Counted from the stretch's first letter, positions 14,681 through 27,311 are shown. The stretch: 45,166 nucleotides of DNA from an uncultured Collinsella sp. (GCA_900540905.1 UQHR01000014.1:1-45166); one strand, 5' to 3'. Notes: generated by a model not told the origin, from the letters alone. A program made the numbers and translations.

Positions 14681-17131
14681 CTAAATCAGCTTAAAATGCT
14701 CGAGCGCCGCAACGACACCGTCGTGATCGACGGTGTCGGTCACGTAATCGGCCTTATCCTTGAGATAGTCTGGTGCGTTGCCCATGGCGATACCGACATC
14801 GACGGCGTTCATCAGCGAGACGTCATTGCTGGCGTCGCCGATGCCGTATACGGTTCCATGGTGGGGATCGAGGGCGTCGAGTACAGACTGGATGCCCCCG
14901 CGCTTCGTGCATTCGCGGGGCGAGATTTCGGTTACCTCGAGTTCGAGCTCGTTAAAGCACAGCAGCGGCTCAAGTGCCTTATCTTGAGCGATGTGGTTGG
15001 CGAGCGGTGTAGACATCAAGATCTTGTAGACACTGTAATGTTGCAGCTGCGTGACTGCGTCGCCCAGGGTGCGCGCGTATCCGGGAGCATCGGGGGCATC
15101 GGCACTCATGCGCACGACGCCGTTGAGGCCCTCAAAGCGGATGACCTCGCTCGATTGCTCAAGGTAGGGGGCAAGACGCTGCAGCATACTGGGCGTCATC
15201 GACAGATCGCGAATTGCGTGTCCGTTGATCTCGGCGTAACCGCCCGCAAGACAGACGATGCCGGTCCAGGGCAGCTCAAGAAGTTTGGGGTGGATGCAGC
15301 TCAGGGTGCGTCCCGTGCAGATAAAGGCCATGTTGCCGTTGGCGACAAACTCGCGGATTGCCTGCGAAACCGCCTCGTTGGGATAGGGGGAGAGGTCCCG
15401 CTCGTCTTCGGGAAGGTCTTGGGCGAGCCTGGGGTCTTGCCAGGCGAGCGTTCCGTCGATATCGAAGAAGCAGATATCGCCGTGCTTGTGGGTTGGGCTG
15501 GCGACAGGGGAGGCCGAGGCGGTGGGCACAAATCCCGGCTCGAGGCCCATGATCTGGTCAAAATGCTCTTTAACGCGGGGAACGGAGATGCCGATGACCA
15601 CCTGGGCGGTCTTGCCCGTAATGATGAGGCCCTTGGCGCCCACCGCGACAAACGACGCGTTATCTGCAACGATGGAAGGGTCTGCGACCTCGACGCGCAG
15701 GCGCGTGGCGCAGTTGGTTGCGCCCACGATATTGCCAACGCCACCTAAAAGCTGAATTACCCGCTCAGCGAGGACGTGATCTTGATCGGATCGACTATTG
15801 ACCTCGTCATTGGGAGATTGCTCTTTGGCAAAGTCGCTTCCCGTTAAACAATCGATTGCCGCGCGATTGACGACATGATCCTCGCGGCCCGGAGTCTTAA
15901 GGTCATAGACCAAGATGAGTGCTCGAAAACTAACAAAAAAGATGAGGCTAAAGGCAAGGCCGATACCGAGCGCCAAAAGATAGGCACCGGCATGCGTGCG
16001 CATGAGCGGAATAAAGTTGAAGGCTGCCATCTCCATGAGGCCGCCCGAGAAGATGCCGACGATGCCAAAGAGATTCATGGTTGTGGCAAGGCAAGACGAT
16101 AAGACGGCGTAGAGAAAAAAGAGCCCGGGGTGGGTGAACATAAAGAGAAACTCGAGTGGCTCGGTAACGCCGCAAACCACCGAGGCGATGATGGCGGGAA
16201 CAAGGATGACCCTGAGGCCGGCGCGGCGCTCTGGTTTTGCGGTGGAGTAGAACGCGGCTGCGATGGCGGGAAGGCCAAAGAGCTTGACCCAGCCGGTGGC
16301 GGTAAAACCGGCCCACGGCGCAAGTTCATTAAGGGGGCGCGTGCTATGGGAGAGGATGGGGAGCAAGCTGCTCCATGTGGCGTAGATGCCGTCGTTAATG
16401 ACCAGGTTGTCGTAGTAGATCGGCATGTAGAGCAGGTGGTGCAGCCCCATGGGCTCGAGCGCTCGCTCCAAAAACACAAAGATGCCCACGCCAAAGGGGC
16501 CGACGCTCGTAAGTGCATGGCGCAGCGTTTCGGTCATTGCGTATACGGAGGGCACGATGGCGGCCGAGATAGCGGCAAGGGCAAACACGGCAAAAAAGCT
16601 GATGAGGTAGACCAGCGAGGAGCCCGAGAAGGTGACGAGCCAATCGGGAACCTTGGCATCGTAGAAGCGGTCATGGATGGCGACGACGGTTGCCGATACC
16701 ACCAGCGGGCCGATAATGCCGGTGTCGAGCGTCTTGATGCCGTCGATGACGGTGATACCGTTGGCGGGGGTCAAAGATGACGGGTACTTAAGCCCAAGGT
16801 TGTCTCCGCTCAGCTTAATGATCTCGCTCAAAAAGAAGCAATAGGCAAAATAGGCCACGAGTGCCTCGAGGCAGCAGCGTGCCGGTTGCTTTTGGGCAAG
16901 ACCGATAGGCAGCGCTACGGCAAAAAGGAGCGGGAGGCGTTTAAAGACCGTCCATGAGCCGCGCTGGATGATGGCCCAAAAAACGTACCAAGGGGTTCCG
17001 TATACGGCTAGATCGCCGACGACGTCCGCAGTCGTTGCGAGAGCGGAGACGCCGACCATGAGGCCCGATATAGAAAACAGCATGGCGGGAGCGAACATTG
17101 CCCCGCCAAAGCGTTGGATTTTTTGCAGCAT
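14681..17131 (-). CDS. PTS glucose/maltose-family EIIC-EIIB fused to a HAD phosphatase
   Basis: An 816-residue membrane protein. Residues 1 to about 420 are EIIC of the glucose/maltose family, with many helices and the motif GVTEPLEFLFMF. Residues about 455-530 are EIIB with phospho-acceptor Cys474 in ATNCATRLRVEV. Residues about 553-816 are a Cof-type HAD hydrolase with Asp557 and Asp559 in FFDIDGT and the late motif GDASNDVSLMNAVDVGIAMGN. The C-B order is MalX/PtsG-like; no EIIA is attached. It would import and phosphorylate a sugar and might dephosphorylate it or a product on the spot. GGAAGG precedes the ATG. It is divergent from gntR and shares GTTTAAAC operators with it. Confidence 0.9.
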   Translation of the reverse strand: MLQKIQRFGGAMFAPAMLFSISGLMVGVSALATTADVVGDLAVYGTPWYVFWAIIQRGSWTVFKRLPLLFAVALPIGLAQKQPARCCLEALVAYFAYCFFLSEIIKLSGDNLGLKYPSSLTPANGITVIDGIKTLDTGIIGPLVVSATVVAIHDRFYDAKVPDWLVTFSGSSLVYLISFFAVFALAAISAAIVPSVYAMTETLRHALTSVGPFGVGIFVFLERALEPMGLHHLLYMPIYYDNLVINDGIYATWSSLLPILSHSTRPLNELAPWAGFTATGWVKLFGLPAIAAAFYSTAKPERRAGLRVILVPAIIASVVCGVTEPLEFLFMFTHPGLFFLYAVLSSCLATTMNLFGIVGIFSGGLMEMAAFNFIPLMRTHAGAYLLALGIGLAFSLIFFVSFRALILVYDLKTPGREDHVVNRAAIDCLTGSDFAKEQSPNDEVNSRSDQDHVLAERVIQLLGGVGNIVGATNCATRLRVEVADPSIVADNASFVAVGAKGLIITGKTAQVVIGISVPRVKEHFDQIMGLEPGFVPTASASPVASPTHKHGDICFFDIDGTLAWQDPRLAQDLPEDERDLSPYPNEAVSQAIREFVANGNMAFICTGRTLSCIHPKLLELPWTGIVCLAGGYAEINGHAIRDLSMTPSMLQRLAPYLEQSSEVIRFEGLNGVVRMSADAPDAPGYARTLGDAVTQLQHYSVYKILMSTPLANHIAQDKALEPLLCFNELELEVTEISPRECTKRGGIQSVLDALDPHHGTVYGIGDASNDVSLMNAVDVGIAMGNAPDYLKDKADYVTDTVDHDGVVAALEHFKLI

Positions 17132-17174
17132 GTTCTGCCTTCCGAATATCGAGGCGCGTTGCGCGTGGGGAAAC

Positions 17175-17304
17175 GTTTAAACAATGGATTCATTGTAGAG
17201 GACCAGACGATTGTCGTGCCGGCAGTTTTGAGCGAAACCGATTTGGGCACGACAGAAACCGTCAACGGTTAAATCCTGTTGCTTTACCGATATTCGGTTT
17301 AAAC
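17175..17304. promoter_or_regulatory. Twin GTTTAAAC operators between the PTS-HAD gene and gntR
   Basis: GTTTAAAC occurs at 17175-17182 and 17297-17304, both followed by AA, matching the consensus TTGTTTAAACAA found also near 18267 and 27211. The first copy lies 44 bp from the PTS start, the second 57 bp before gntR. CAATG/CATTG (17182-17195) forms a further small inverted repeat. Most likely binding sites of the neighbouring GntR regulator. Confidence 0.55.
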
Positions 17305-17360
17305 AACTTTAAGAAATGCTATCGTGCCTAGCCGGAAATAAATAATGTAGAGGTGAAACA

Positions 17361-18080
17361 ATGCCAAAAGCAATATACGAAGGAATCTACCGAGAAATAC
17401 GCTCGCGCATCATTAATGGGACCTATGCGTTTCAGGAGATGCTGCCAACCGAAGCCGAGCTGACCGCGGAATTTGGCTGCACGCGCAATACCGTCCGCCG
17501 CGCTTTGAGCATGCTGGCCGACGGGATGTTTGTGCAGCCCATACACGGCAAGGGCGTGCGCGTTATTTGGCTTAAGGGCGAAACCGACATGTTGGGCGCA
17601 CTCGAAGAGGTTGAGTCGTTTGGCGAGTTTGCAAAGCGCAACAATGCCGTTGCATCGACGGACGTTAAGTCTTTTGAACATCTGGTCTGCACCGAGCAAC
17701 TCTCTCGTCGCCTGGGCTTTAAGGTGGGCGAGAAGTTGATTCGCGTGGTGCGCGTCCGTAGCCTTAACGGTAACGCTCGCCAGGTGGACCACGGCTATTT
17801 TCTGGCGTCGATCGCCAAAGGCCTGACACCCGAGATCGCCGCAAGGTCAATTTATGACTATCTGGAGCACAAGCGCGGCGTCAAAGTGATGGCGAGTCGT
17901 CGTACGGTGAGTGTCGAGCTCGCCAACGATGAGGACTGCAGCTACTTGGACCTTGGTAAGTACAACTGCGTCGCCGTCATGGAGAGCCAATCGTACACCT
18001 CGGACGGCATCTTGTTCGAGGTCACGCACGCCCGTACGCACCCCGAGATCTTCCACTACCGCGTCAACTCCAAGCGATAG
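17361..18080 (+). CDS. GntR-family regulator with UTRA domain (alpha-glucan region)
   Basis: HutC-type transcription factor. The winged helix-turn-helix spans residues about 1-70 (IYREIRSRIINGTY, then LPTEAELTAEFGCTRNTVRRALSMLADGMF). A UTRA effector-binding domain follows, about 95-238. The length of 239 is standard. It is divergent from the PTS-HAD gene and upstream of the sugar ABC operon, and GTTTAAAC-type palindromes surround it. It resembles trehalose/glucoside-type repressors, but the effector cannot be told. GAGGTG precedes the ATG. Confidence 0.88.
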   Translation: MPKAIYEGIYREIRSRIINGTYAFQEMLPTEAELTAEFGCTRNTVRRALSMLADGMFVQPIHGKGVRVIWLKGETDMLGALEEVESFGEFAKRNNAVASTDVKSFEHLVCTEQLSRRLGFKVGEKLIRVVRVRSLNGNARQVDHGYFLASIAKGLTPEIAARSIYDYLEHKRGVKVMASRRTVSVELANDEDCSYLDLGKYNCVAVMESQSYTSDGILFEVTHARTHPEIFHYRVNSKR

Positions 18081-18122
18081 CCGGCTAGCTCGCAGCCTGA
18101 CGAGACTCATGCCCTCAAAGCG

Positions 18123-18169
18123 AAAACGCCCGGTCAAACCGACGATGTATCGGCTTGACCGGGCGTTTT
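18123..18169 (+). terminator. Terminator after gntR
   Basis: A near-perfect 20-bp stem (AACGCCCGGTCAAACCGA with TCGGCTTGACCGGGCGTT) ends in TTTTCTCT. The stem starts with AAAA, so it could act on both strands. Confidence 0.8.
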
Positions 18170-18191
18170 CTCTGCATTCGATAATAAATAA

Positions 18192-18278
18192 TTGTTTATA
18201 CAAAACTTGTCAAGTATCAAGTTGAAATTACCGTTCACCGAAGTTTTTCTACCGCTCTAGTAATACTTGTTCAAACAA
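18192..18278 (+). promoter_or_regulatory. Operator pair before the sugar ABC operon
   Basis: TTGTTTATACAA (18192-18203) and TTGTTCAAACAA (18267-18278) resemble the TTGTTTAAACAA consensus seen at the PTS/gntR and malQ promoters. They lie in the 306-bp gap before the binding-protein gene. I do not see a clear -35/-10 pair in this gap. Confidence 0.5.
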
Positions 18279-18386
18279 CTAGCCAAATAGCGTATCGTTC
18301 AAATCAGCAAAAGGGGCAAAGTCCCCGAGCCAATCTCCGAAGGCGGCGGCAAAGGGTGCCGCCACGGTGTGAAAGGGTGGATTGTA

Positions 18387-19703
18387 ATGAAGAACGAAAT
18401 GAGCAGAAGGCAGTTCCTGGGCTTTGCTGGTTCCGCGGCTGCGGTTCTTGGTCTGGGTCTCGTGGGCTGCGGTGGTTCTGCCGGCTCCGGCTCCTCTGCT
18501 TCTGGTGACGCTGCCGAGGTCTACTTCCTCCAATTCAAGCCCGAGGTCGACAAGGAGTGGAAGGAGATCGCCAAGGCCTATAAGAAGGAGAAGGGCGTCG
18601 AGGTCAAGATCGTGACCGCCGCCTCCAACACCTACGAGGAGAAGCTCAAGTCCGAGATGTCCAAGAGCTCCGCTCCGACCCTGTTCCAGGTCAACGGCCC
18701 CACCGGTCTTAAGAACTGGAAGGATTACTGCGCCGACCTGTCCGATACCAAGCTCCGCGGTGAGCTCATTGACGACTCCCTGGCTCTGCAGTCCGACGGC
18801 AAGGATCTGGGTATCGACTGGGTCCAGGAGAGCTACGGCATTATCTACAACAAGCAGCTGCTCGAGAAGGCTGGCTACAAGGCCGAGGACATCAACTCCT
18901 TCGACAAGCTGAAGGCTTGTGCCGACGACATCCAGGCCCGCAAGGACGAGCTTGGTGTTGAGGGTGCCTTCACTTCCGCCGGCATGGATGACTCCTCCAG
19001 CTGGCGCTACACCACCCACCTTGCCAACCTCCCGCTCTACTACGAGTTCGAGAAGGAGCACAACCAGGAGGACGACGAGATCAAGGGCGAGTATCTCGAC
19101 AACTTCAAGCAGATTTTCGACCTGTACATCACCGACTCCACCTGCGATCCTTCGCAGCTTGCCTCCAAGACCGGCGACGACGCCACCAACGAGTTCGCAA
19201 CCGGCAAGGCCGTCTTCTATCAGAACGGTTCTTGGGCCTACGCTGACCTCACCAAGGCCGGCATGACCGACGATCAGATTGGCATGATGCCCATCTACAT
19301 CGGTGTCGACGGCGAGGAGAACCAGGGCCTGTGCTCCGGCGGCGAGAACTACTGGTGCGTCAGCTCCCAGGCTTCCGAGGATGCCCAGAAGGCCACCGAG
19401 GACTTCATGTATTGGTGCGTTACTTCTGACACCGCCACCAGCATCATCGCTGACAAGATGGGTCTGACTGCCCCGTTCAAGAGCGCTAAGGAGACCACCA
19501 ACGTCTTCTCGCAGCAGGCCGTTGCCATGGCCAAGGACGGCAAGAAGACCGTCGCTTGGGACTTCGTCTACATCCCCTCTGAGGAGTGGAAGAAGAACCT
19601 CAAGCAGGCTCTGATTGCCTATGCTGCCGACAACAGCAAGTGGGACGGCGTCAAGAACGCCTTCGTCGATGGCTGGAAGACCGAGAAGGCTGCTTCCGAG
19701 TAA
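18387..19703 (+). CDS. Sugar ABC transporter substrate-binding lipoprotein
   Basis: Extracellular binding protein of the maltose/oligosaccharide family (SBP_bac_1). The N-terminus shows a twin-arginine signal (SRRQFLGF, Arg7-Arg8) and a lipobox ending at Cys28 (LVGC), so it is probably Tat-exported and lipid-anchored. The mature protein has the usual bilobed length (439 residues in all). The ATG at 18387 has AAAGGGTGG before it; a GTG at 18369 would swallow that site. First gene of an ABC operon with two permeases and an ATPase. Its context with malQ and glgP suggests maltodextrin, by inference. Confidence 0.9.
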   Translation: MKNEMSRRQFLGFAGSAAAVLGLGLVGCGGSAGSGSSASGDAAEVYFLQFKPEVDKEWKEIAKAYKKEKGVEVKIVTAASNTYEEKLKSEMSKSSAPTLFQVNGPTGLKNWKDYCADLSDTKLRGELIDDSLALQSDGKDLGIDWVQESYGIIYNKQLLEKAGYKAEDINSFDKLKACADDIQARKDELGVEGAFTSAGMDDSSSWRYTTHLANLPLYYEFEKEHNQEDDEIKGEYLDNFKQIFDLYITDSTCDPSQLASKTGDDATNEFATGKAVFYQNGSWAYADLTKAGMTDDQIGMMPIYIGVDGEENQGLCSGGENYWCVSSQASEDAQKATEDFMYWCVTSDTATSIIADKMGLTAPFKSAKETTNVFSQQAVAMAKDGKKTVAWDFVYIPSEEWKKNLKQALIAYAADNSKWDGVKNAFVDGWKTEKAASE

Positions 19704-19734
19704 GCAGTTGCTGCCCAAGCTATCTGATTAGCGA

Positions 19735-19770
19735 CAGGGGGCGGGCAGACGTTGGTTTGCCCGCCCCCTG
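19735..19770 (+). promoter_or_regulatory. Intercistronic hairpin after the binding-protein gene
   Basis: A perfect 13-bp stem (CAGGGGGCGGGCA with TGCCCGCCCCCTG) lacks a T tract. Such hairpins typically protect the 3' end of binding-protein mRNA and lower expression of the permeases. Confidence 0.6.
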
Positions 19771-19790
19771 CATATTGAAAGGACCCTTCT

Positions 19791-20645
19791 ATGGGCAAAG
19801 CACTCAAGCGCTGGTGGCCGCTCTTTATGCTGCCCACGTGTCTGGCGTTTATGATCGGGTTCGTGATCCCCTTTATCCAGGGTTTCTATCTCTCGTTCTG
19901 CCAGTTTATTACCATCAACAACACGCACTTTGTCGGTATCGAGAACTACGTGCGCGCACTGTCCGATCCGCAGTTTGCCACGTCGTTCTTCTTTACCGTG
20001 GCGTTTGCCTTCCTGTCGACGGTGCTCATCAACGTGATCGCCCTCGCCATCGCGCAGGCGCTCACCCGCAAAGCGCTCAAGGGCACCAACATCTTCCGTA
20101 CGATCTTCTTTATGCCTAACCTGATCGGCGGCATCGTGCTGGGCTACATCTGGCAGATTCTGATCAACTGCCTGCTCTCCAACGTGGGCGCCCAGCTCAT
20201 CGCTCTTAACTCTGCTGCTGGCTTCTGGGGCCTTATCATCCTGACCCTGTGGCAGCAGGTCGGCTACATGATGATCATCTACATCGCTGGTCTGCAGTCC
20301 ATTCCGTCCGACTACATCGAGGCCGCCAAGGTCGACGGCGCTACGGCATGGCAGACGTTTTGGAAGGTTAAGATCCCTAACCTGATGCCGACCATCACCA
20401 TCTGCCTGTTCCTGTCCATCACCAACGGCTTTAAGCTGTTCGACCAGAACCTCGCCCTTACCGGCGGCGCCCCCGCGCACTCCACCGAGATGCTCGCCCT
20501 GAACATCTACAACACGTTCTATTCGCGTGCCGGTATCGCATGGCAGGGCATTGGTCAGGCCAAGGCGGTTATCTTCTGCATCCTGGTCGTGGCCATCTCC
20601 ATGATCCAGCTTAAGGCCACGAGGTCCAAGGAGGTGCAGCAGTAA
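19791..20645 (+). CDS. Sugar ABC transporter permease, MalF-type
   Basis: Six-helix inner-membrane subunit of a carbohydrate ABC importer. The EAA loop that contacts the ATPase is EAAKVDGATAWQTFWKVKIPNL. The short 284-residue form without the MalF periplasmic loop is typical of Gram-positive systems. AAAGGA precedes the ATG. Its stop overlaps the next start by one base (TAATG), giving coupled synthesis of the two permeases. Confidence 0.92.
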   Translation: MGKALKRWWPLFMLPTCLAFMIGFVIPFIQGFYLSFCQFITINNTHFVGIENYVRALSDPQFATSFFFTVAFAFLSTVLINVIALAIAQALTRKALKGTNIFRTIFFMPNLIGGIVLGYIWQILINCLLSNVGAQLIALNSAAGFWGLIILTLWQQVGYMMIIYIAGLQSIPSDYIEAAKVDGATAWQTFWKVKIPNLMPTITICLFLSITNGFKLFDQNLALTGGAPAHSTEMLALNIYNTFYSRAGIAWQGIGQAKAVIFCILVVAISMIQLKATRSKEVQQ

Positions 20646-21484
20646 TGAAACGCGATAAGGTTATCAACCGCGCGCTCTCGATTTTCTTTACGATCCTGTC
20701 GCTCGCGTGGATCTACCCCGTGTTCATGATTGCGCTTAATTCTTTTAAGAAAGCGACCGCAATCAGCACCACCACGGCATTCGATCTGCTCACGCCCGAG
20801 ACGTTCAACGGCCTCGCAAACTACATGCACGCCCTTAACGAGCAGGGCTTTGCCTCGGCATTTATGTACTCGCTCATCATCACGGTCACGTCGGTCGTGC
20901 TGATCTTGGTGTGCTGCTCCATGTGCGCTTGGTACGTGGTTCGTGTCAACAACAAGATCTCGAACTTCTTCTATTACCTGTTCGTGTTCTCGATGGTCGT
21001 GCCGTTCCAGATGCTCATGTTCACGCTGTCCAATTTGGCGGACCGCATCGGCTTTAACACGCCGTTCAACATCTGCTTTATCTATCTGGGCTTTGGCGCG
21101 GGCCTGGCGGTCTTTATGTTCGCCGGTTTTGTAAAGAACATCCCGCTCGAGATCGAGGAGGCGGCCATGATTGATGGCTGCAACCCGGTCCAGGTGTTCT
21201 TTAAGATCGTCCTTCCCATCATGAAGCCCACCTATCTTTCGGTCGGCATCCTCGAGACCATGTGGGTCTGGAACGACTATCTGCTGCCCTACCTTACGCT
21301 CGACTCCACCAAGTACAAGACCATTCCTATCTTGATCCAGTACTTCCGCGGCGGCTACGGCCACGTCGAGCTCGGCCCCATGATGGCCTGCATCATGATG
21401 GTCGTTATCCCCATCGTTATCATGTACATCCTCTGTCAGAAGTACATCATCGACGGCGTGGTGGCAGGTGCCGTCAAGGGCTGA
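20645..21484 (+). CDS. Sugar ABC transporter permease, MalG-type
   Basis: Second six-helix permease of the importer, with EAA loop EEAAMIDGCNPVQVFFKIVLP and the C-terminal end typical of MalG homologues. It has 279 residues. It starts on the last base of the MalF-type stop. A stem TGCGGCGCC/GGCGCCGCA (21509-21535) lies between it and the ATPase gene, without a T tract. Confidence 0.92.
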   Translation: MKRDKVINRALSIFFTILSLAWIYPVFMIALNSFKKATAISTTTAFDLLTPETFNGLANYMHALNEQGFASAFMYSLIITVTSVVLILVCCSMCAWYVVRVNNKISNFFYYLFVFSMVVPFQMLMFTLSNLADRIGFNTPFNICFIYLGFGAGLAVFMFAGFVKNIPLEIEEAAMIDGCNPVQVFFKIVLPIMKPTYLSVGILETMWVWNDYLLPYLTLDSTKYKTIPILIQYFRGGYGHVELGPMMACIMMVVIPIVIMYILCQKYIIDGVVAGAVKG

Positions 21485-21552
21485 TGCCGTAACTGTTTTG
21501 CAAGTTTCTGCGGCGCCCCTCAGCGCGGCGCCGCATATCGAAAGGTAAAGAC

Positions 21553-22752
<1,200 letters not shown>

Positions 22753-22820
22753 GCCCGGTGCATCCAGGCCCTCCCTTTGGGCGACTGCGGTATTGCCATC
22801 CTTTTGCCGCGGTCACATAT

Positions 22821-22865
22821 AAGGCTCCCCTCCCGTCCACTGGGCGAGAGGGGAGCCTTTCTTTG
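22821..22865 (+). terminator. Terminator of the ABC operon
   Basis: AAGGCTCCCCTC pairs perfectly with GAGGGGAGCCTT, followed by TCTTTG. It lies 68 bp after the ATPase stop. Confidence 0.8.
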
Positions 22866-22891
22866 TGTTGGGATTGTCTGACCGGTCGTTT

Positions 22892-23107
22892 GTCTCGATC
22901 TGTAACGGGTAGGGCCGATTTCGGACGTTAGATGTTACAGATCGAGACGGTTCCCTGAGCTAGCCATTTCATCTAAATCTGTAACACCAAAGGTGAATTT
23001 CAGCTGCTAGATGTTACAGATTGAGATAAACCCAAGGGGAGGGGCCGGTATGTCTCAATCTGTAACAGCTGGGGCCGTTTTTACCGAGTAGCTGTTACAG
23101 ATCGAGA
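22892..23107. repeat. Three tandem ATCTGTAAC...GTTACAGAT inverted repeats
   Basis: Inverted repeats at 22892-22948 (perfect 15-bp arms), 22971-23027 (one mismatch) and 23053-23107 (one G-T pair) share arms of consensus TCTCGATCTGTAAC. Their 27-nt interiors are related, for example GGGCCG then TTT and a final TAGAT or TAGCT. Spacing is about 80 bp. They fill the gap between convergent operons, which otherwise holds two terminators. Confidence 0.75.
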
Positions 23108-23146
23108 TTCTTCGGCCGAGTCGGATCACAGGGTAACGTGCGGGCA

Positions 23147-23180
23147 CAAAAAACGGAGCCGTGTTGCCACGACTCCGTTT
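23147..23180 (-). terminator. Terminator of malQ-glgP
   Basis: Read on the minus strand, AAACGGAG pairs with CTCCGTTT around a 14-nt loop and ends in a run of T, 28 bp after the glgP stop. Confidence 0.8.
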
Positions 23181-23207
23181 CTCAAGAGGATGGGTAAGGG
23201 GAATGAG

Positions 23208-25475
<2,268 letters not shown>

Positions 25476-25522
25476 GTTTCCTCCTGTGGTGAGTTGACTA
25501 CATGTCAGAAATTCAAAAGAAT

Positions 25523-25556
25523 CCCGCGCGAGGGGATTGGGGTGGCCTCGCGCGGG
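25523..25556 (-). promoter_or_regulatory. Hairpin between malQ and glgP
   Basis: CCCGCGCGAGG and CCTCGCGCGGG form a perfect 11-bp stem. On the minus strand it is followed by ATTCTTTTGAATTTC, a weak T tract, so it may be a leaky terminator that lowers glgP relative to malQ. Confidence 0.5.
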
Positions 25557-25604
25557 AAAAGCAAGCGCGTCCGCACGGTGGGGAGGGGTCGGGCGCGGTA
25601 GCTC

Positions 25605-27110
25605 CTATTGAGGAAGCTCGATTTCGGCTTCCGACGGGATGCGGAAGTAGGTCTCGGTCCAGTCGGTGAGTTTGTGCTCGAGCTCGCGGGTGATGGCGCC
25701 GTCGAGCATGCGCCAGGTCCAGTTGCCGCCCAGGGTGGCAGGGGTGTTGATGCGCGCCTCATTGCCCAGGTTAAGCAGGTCCTGCATGGTGTAGATGCAC
25801 GTGTCGCTCACGCTGGCGGCGATGGTGCGATTGAGTGCATCTGCCATGGGTTCGCCGGCCTGCTGATGGGTGTACAGGGCTGCCTGCTCGCGCTGACGCG
25901 GGGTGGCCGTTCCCTCAAACCAGCCGCGCGCCGTCTCGTTGTCGTGGGTGCCCACATAGGCGACGGTGTTGGCGATGTAGTTATGCGGCAGGTAGTACGA
26001 GTTGGTGCCCTCAAAGGCGAACTGCAGGATCTTCATGCCGGGGAAACCCGAGTTGTCGCGCATGTCGATGACACCGGGAGTGAGGAAACCCAGGTCCTCG
26101 GCGATGATGGGCAGCGTGCCGAGCTTTTCCTCGAGCGTCTTGAAGAACTTGAGGCCGGGACCCTGCGTCCACGAACCGTAGGACGAATCGGGCGAGGAGA
26201 ACGGCACCTCCCAATAGGCCTCGAAGCCGCGGAAGTGATCCAGGCGGATGACGTCGTACATGTCGAGGGCGGCGCGAATGCGGCCCTCCCACCAGGAGAA
26301 GCCGTCGGACTCCATGGCGTCCCAGTCGTAGATGGGGTTGCCCCAGTACTGGCCGGTGGCCGAGAACTGGTCGGGCGGCGTGCCGGCGACGCTCACGGGA
26401 TTGCCGGCGGCGTCGATCTTAAAGAGCTCGGGTGTCGCCCACATCTCGACGGAGTCACGCGAGACATAGATGGGCAGGTCGCCGATGATGAGAATGTCGC
26501 GCTCGTTGGCATAGGCCTTGAGGCGGCTCCACTGGCGATCGAAGAAGTACTGCGTCATCTGGTGGTAGAGCATACGCGCCGGATGGTCGGTGCAGACCTT
26601 GGCGGAAGCCTCGCCGCGGGTGCGGAGCTCCGCGGGCCACTCCCAAAACGCCTTGAGACCGCACTCCTCTTTGACGGTCATGAACTCACAGTAGGGGATG
26701 AGCCAGTCCTCGTTGGCCTGGATAAAGTCATCGAAATCGGCCGGCTTGTCGGCAGCAAAGCGCTCGGCGGCGCGGTCGAGAATCTGACGGCGGCCGCCAA
26801 AGATAGCACCGTAGTCGACATTGCTGGGGTCGGATCCCAGATACACGCCATCGATATCGCGCTGCTCCAGATACCCTGCCTCGATAAGCTCGGCAAAGTC
26901 GATAAAGTTGGGGTTGCCTGCGCGGGCCGAGAACGACTGATAGGGCGAATCGCCATAGCTGGTCGTCGTAAGGGGCAGAATCTGCCAGTAATGTTGTTTG
27001 CACGAGGCGAGAAAATCGACGAAGTCGTAGGCATTCCAGCCAAAGCCGCCGATTCCGTATGGTCCGGGCAGAGATGAGACGGGCATGAGGACGCCGCTTG
27101 CACGCTCCAT
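25605..27110 (-). CDS. malQ: 4-alpha-glucanotransferase (amylomaltase)
   Basis: GH77 enzyme that transfers glucan segments between maltodextrins and releases glucose. Recognisable blocks are SLPGPYGIGGFG, DLPIYVSRDSVE, the nucleophile region DVIRLDHFRGFEAYW, IAEDLGFLTPGV with the acid/base Glu, and YVGTHDNETARGWF. The length of 501 is standard. The ATG at 27110 is chosen because GGTGAG lies 7 nt before it; TTG and GTG codons at 27125 and 27122 are alternatives. Its promoter region holds a GTTTAAAC operator shared with the GntR region. Confidence 0.95.
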   Translation of the reverse strand: MERASGVLMPVSSLPGPYGIGGFGWNAYDFVDFLASCKQHYWQILPLTTTSYGDSPYQSFSARAGNPNFIDFAELIEAGYLEQRDIDGVYLGSDPSNVDYGAIFGGRRQILDRAAERFAADKPADFDDFIQANEDWLIPYCEFMTVKEECGLKAFWEWPAELRTRGEASAKVCTDHPARMLYHQMTQYFFDRQWSRLKAYANERDILIIGDLPIYVSRDSVEMWATPELFKIDAAGNPVSVAGTPPDQFSATGQYWGNPIYDWDAMESDGFSWWEGRIRAALDMYDVIRLDHFRGFEAYWEVPFSSPDSSYGSWTQGPGLKFFKTLEEKLGTLPIIAEDLGFLTPGVIDMRDNSGFPGMKILQFAFEGTNSYYLPHNYIANTVAYVGTHDNETARGWFEGTATPRQREQAALYTHQQAGEPMADALNRTIAASVSDTCIYTMQDLLNLGNEARINTPATLGGNWTWRMLDGAITRELEHKLTDWTETYFRIPSEAEIELPQ

Positions 27111-27202
27111 GAATGCGCTCACCAACCTTCTTGTTGTGGGGTCGGCCTGCCGATGGGTATGCAGTCCGCCTCCGATGTTCTGATTCGATACGCCTATTGT
27201 AA

Positions 27203-27224
27203 AACATGTTGTTTAAACATGTAC
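27203..27224. promoter_or_regulatory. GTTTAAAC operator before malQ
   Basis: GTTTAAAC (27211-27218) sits inside the larger palindrome ACATGTTGTTTAAACATGT. It matches the sites near 17175, 17297 and 18267 and lies about 100 bp before the malQ start. Confidence 0.5.
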
Positions 27225-27274
27225 AGGCAAGATAAAAAAGTTGGTCGATTTTCGGCGAATGGCTACATGCCATG

Positions 27275-27311
27275 AAAAAAAAGCCCCGACCTCACAACGT
27301 GAGATCGGGGC
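27275..27311 (-). terminator. Terminator of galE
   Basis: On the minus strand GCCCCGAT-CTCAC pairs with GTGAG-GTCGGGGC and is followed by eight T, 22 bp after the galE stop. Confidence 0.88.

Noticed and set aside
22892..23107. CRISPR array
   Set aside because: Each unit is an inverted repeat with related interiors, only three units exist, and there are no cas genes.
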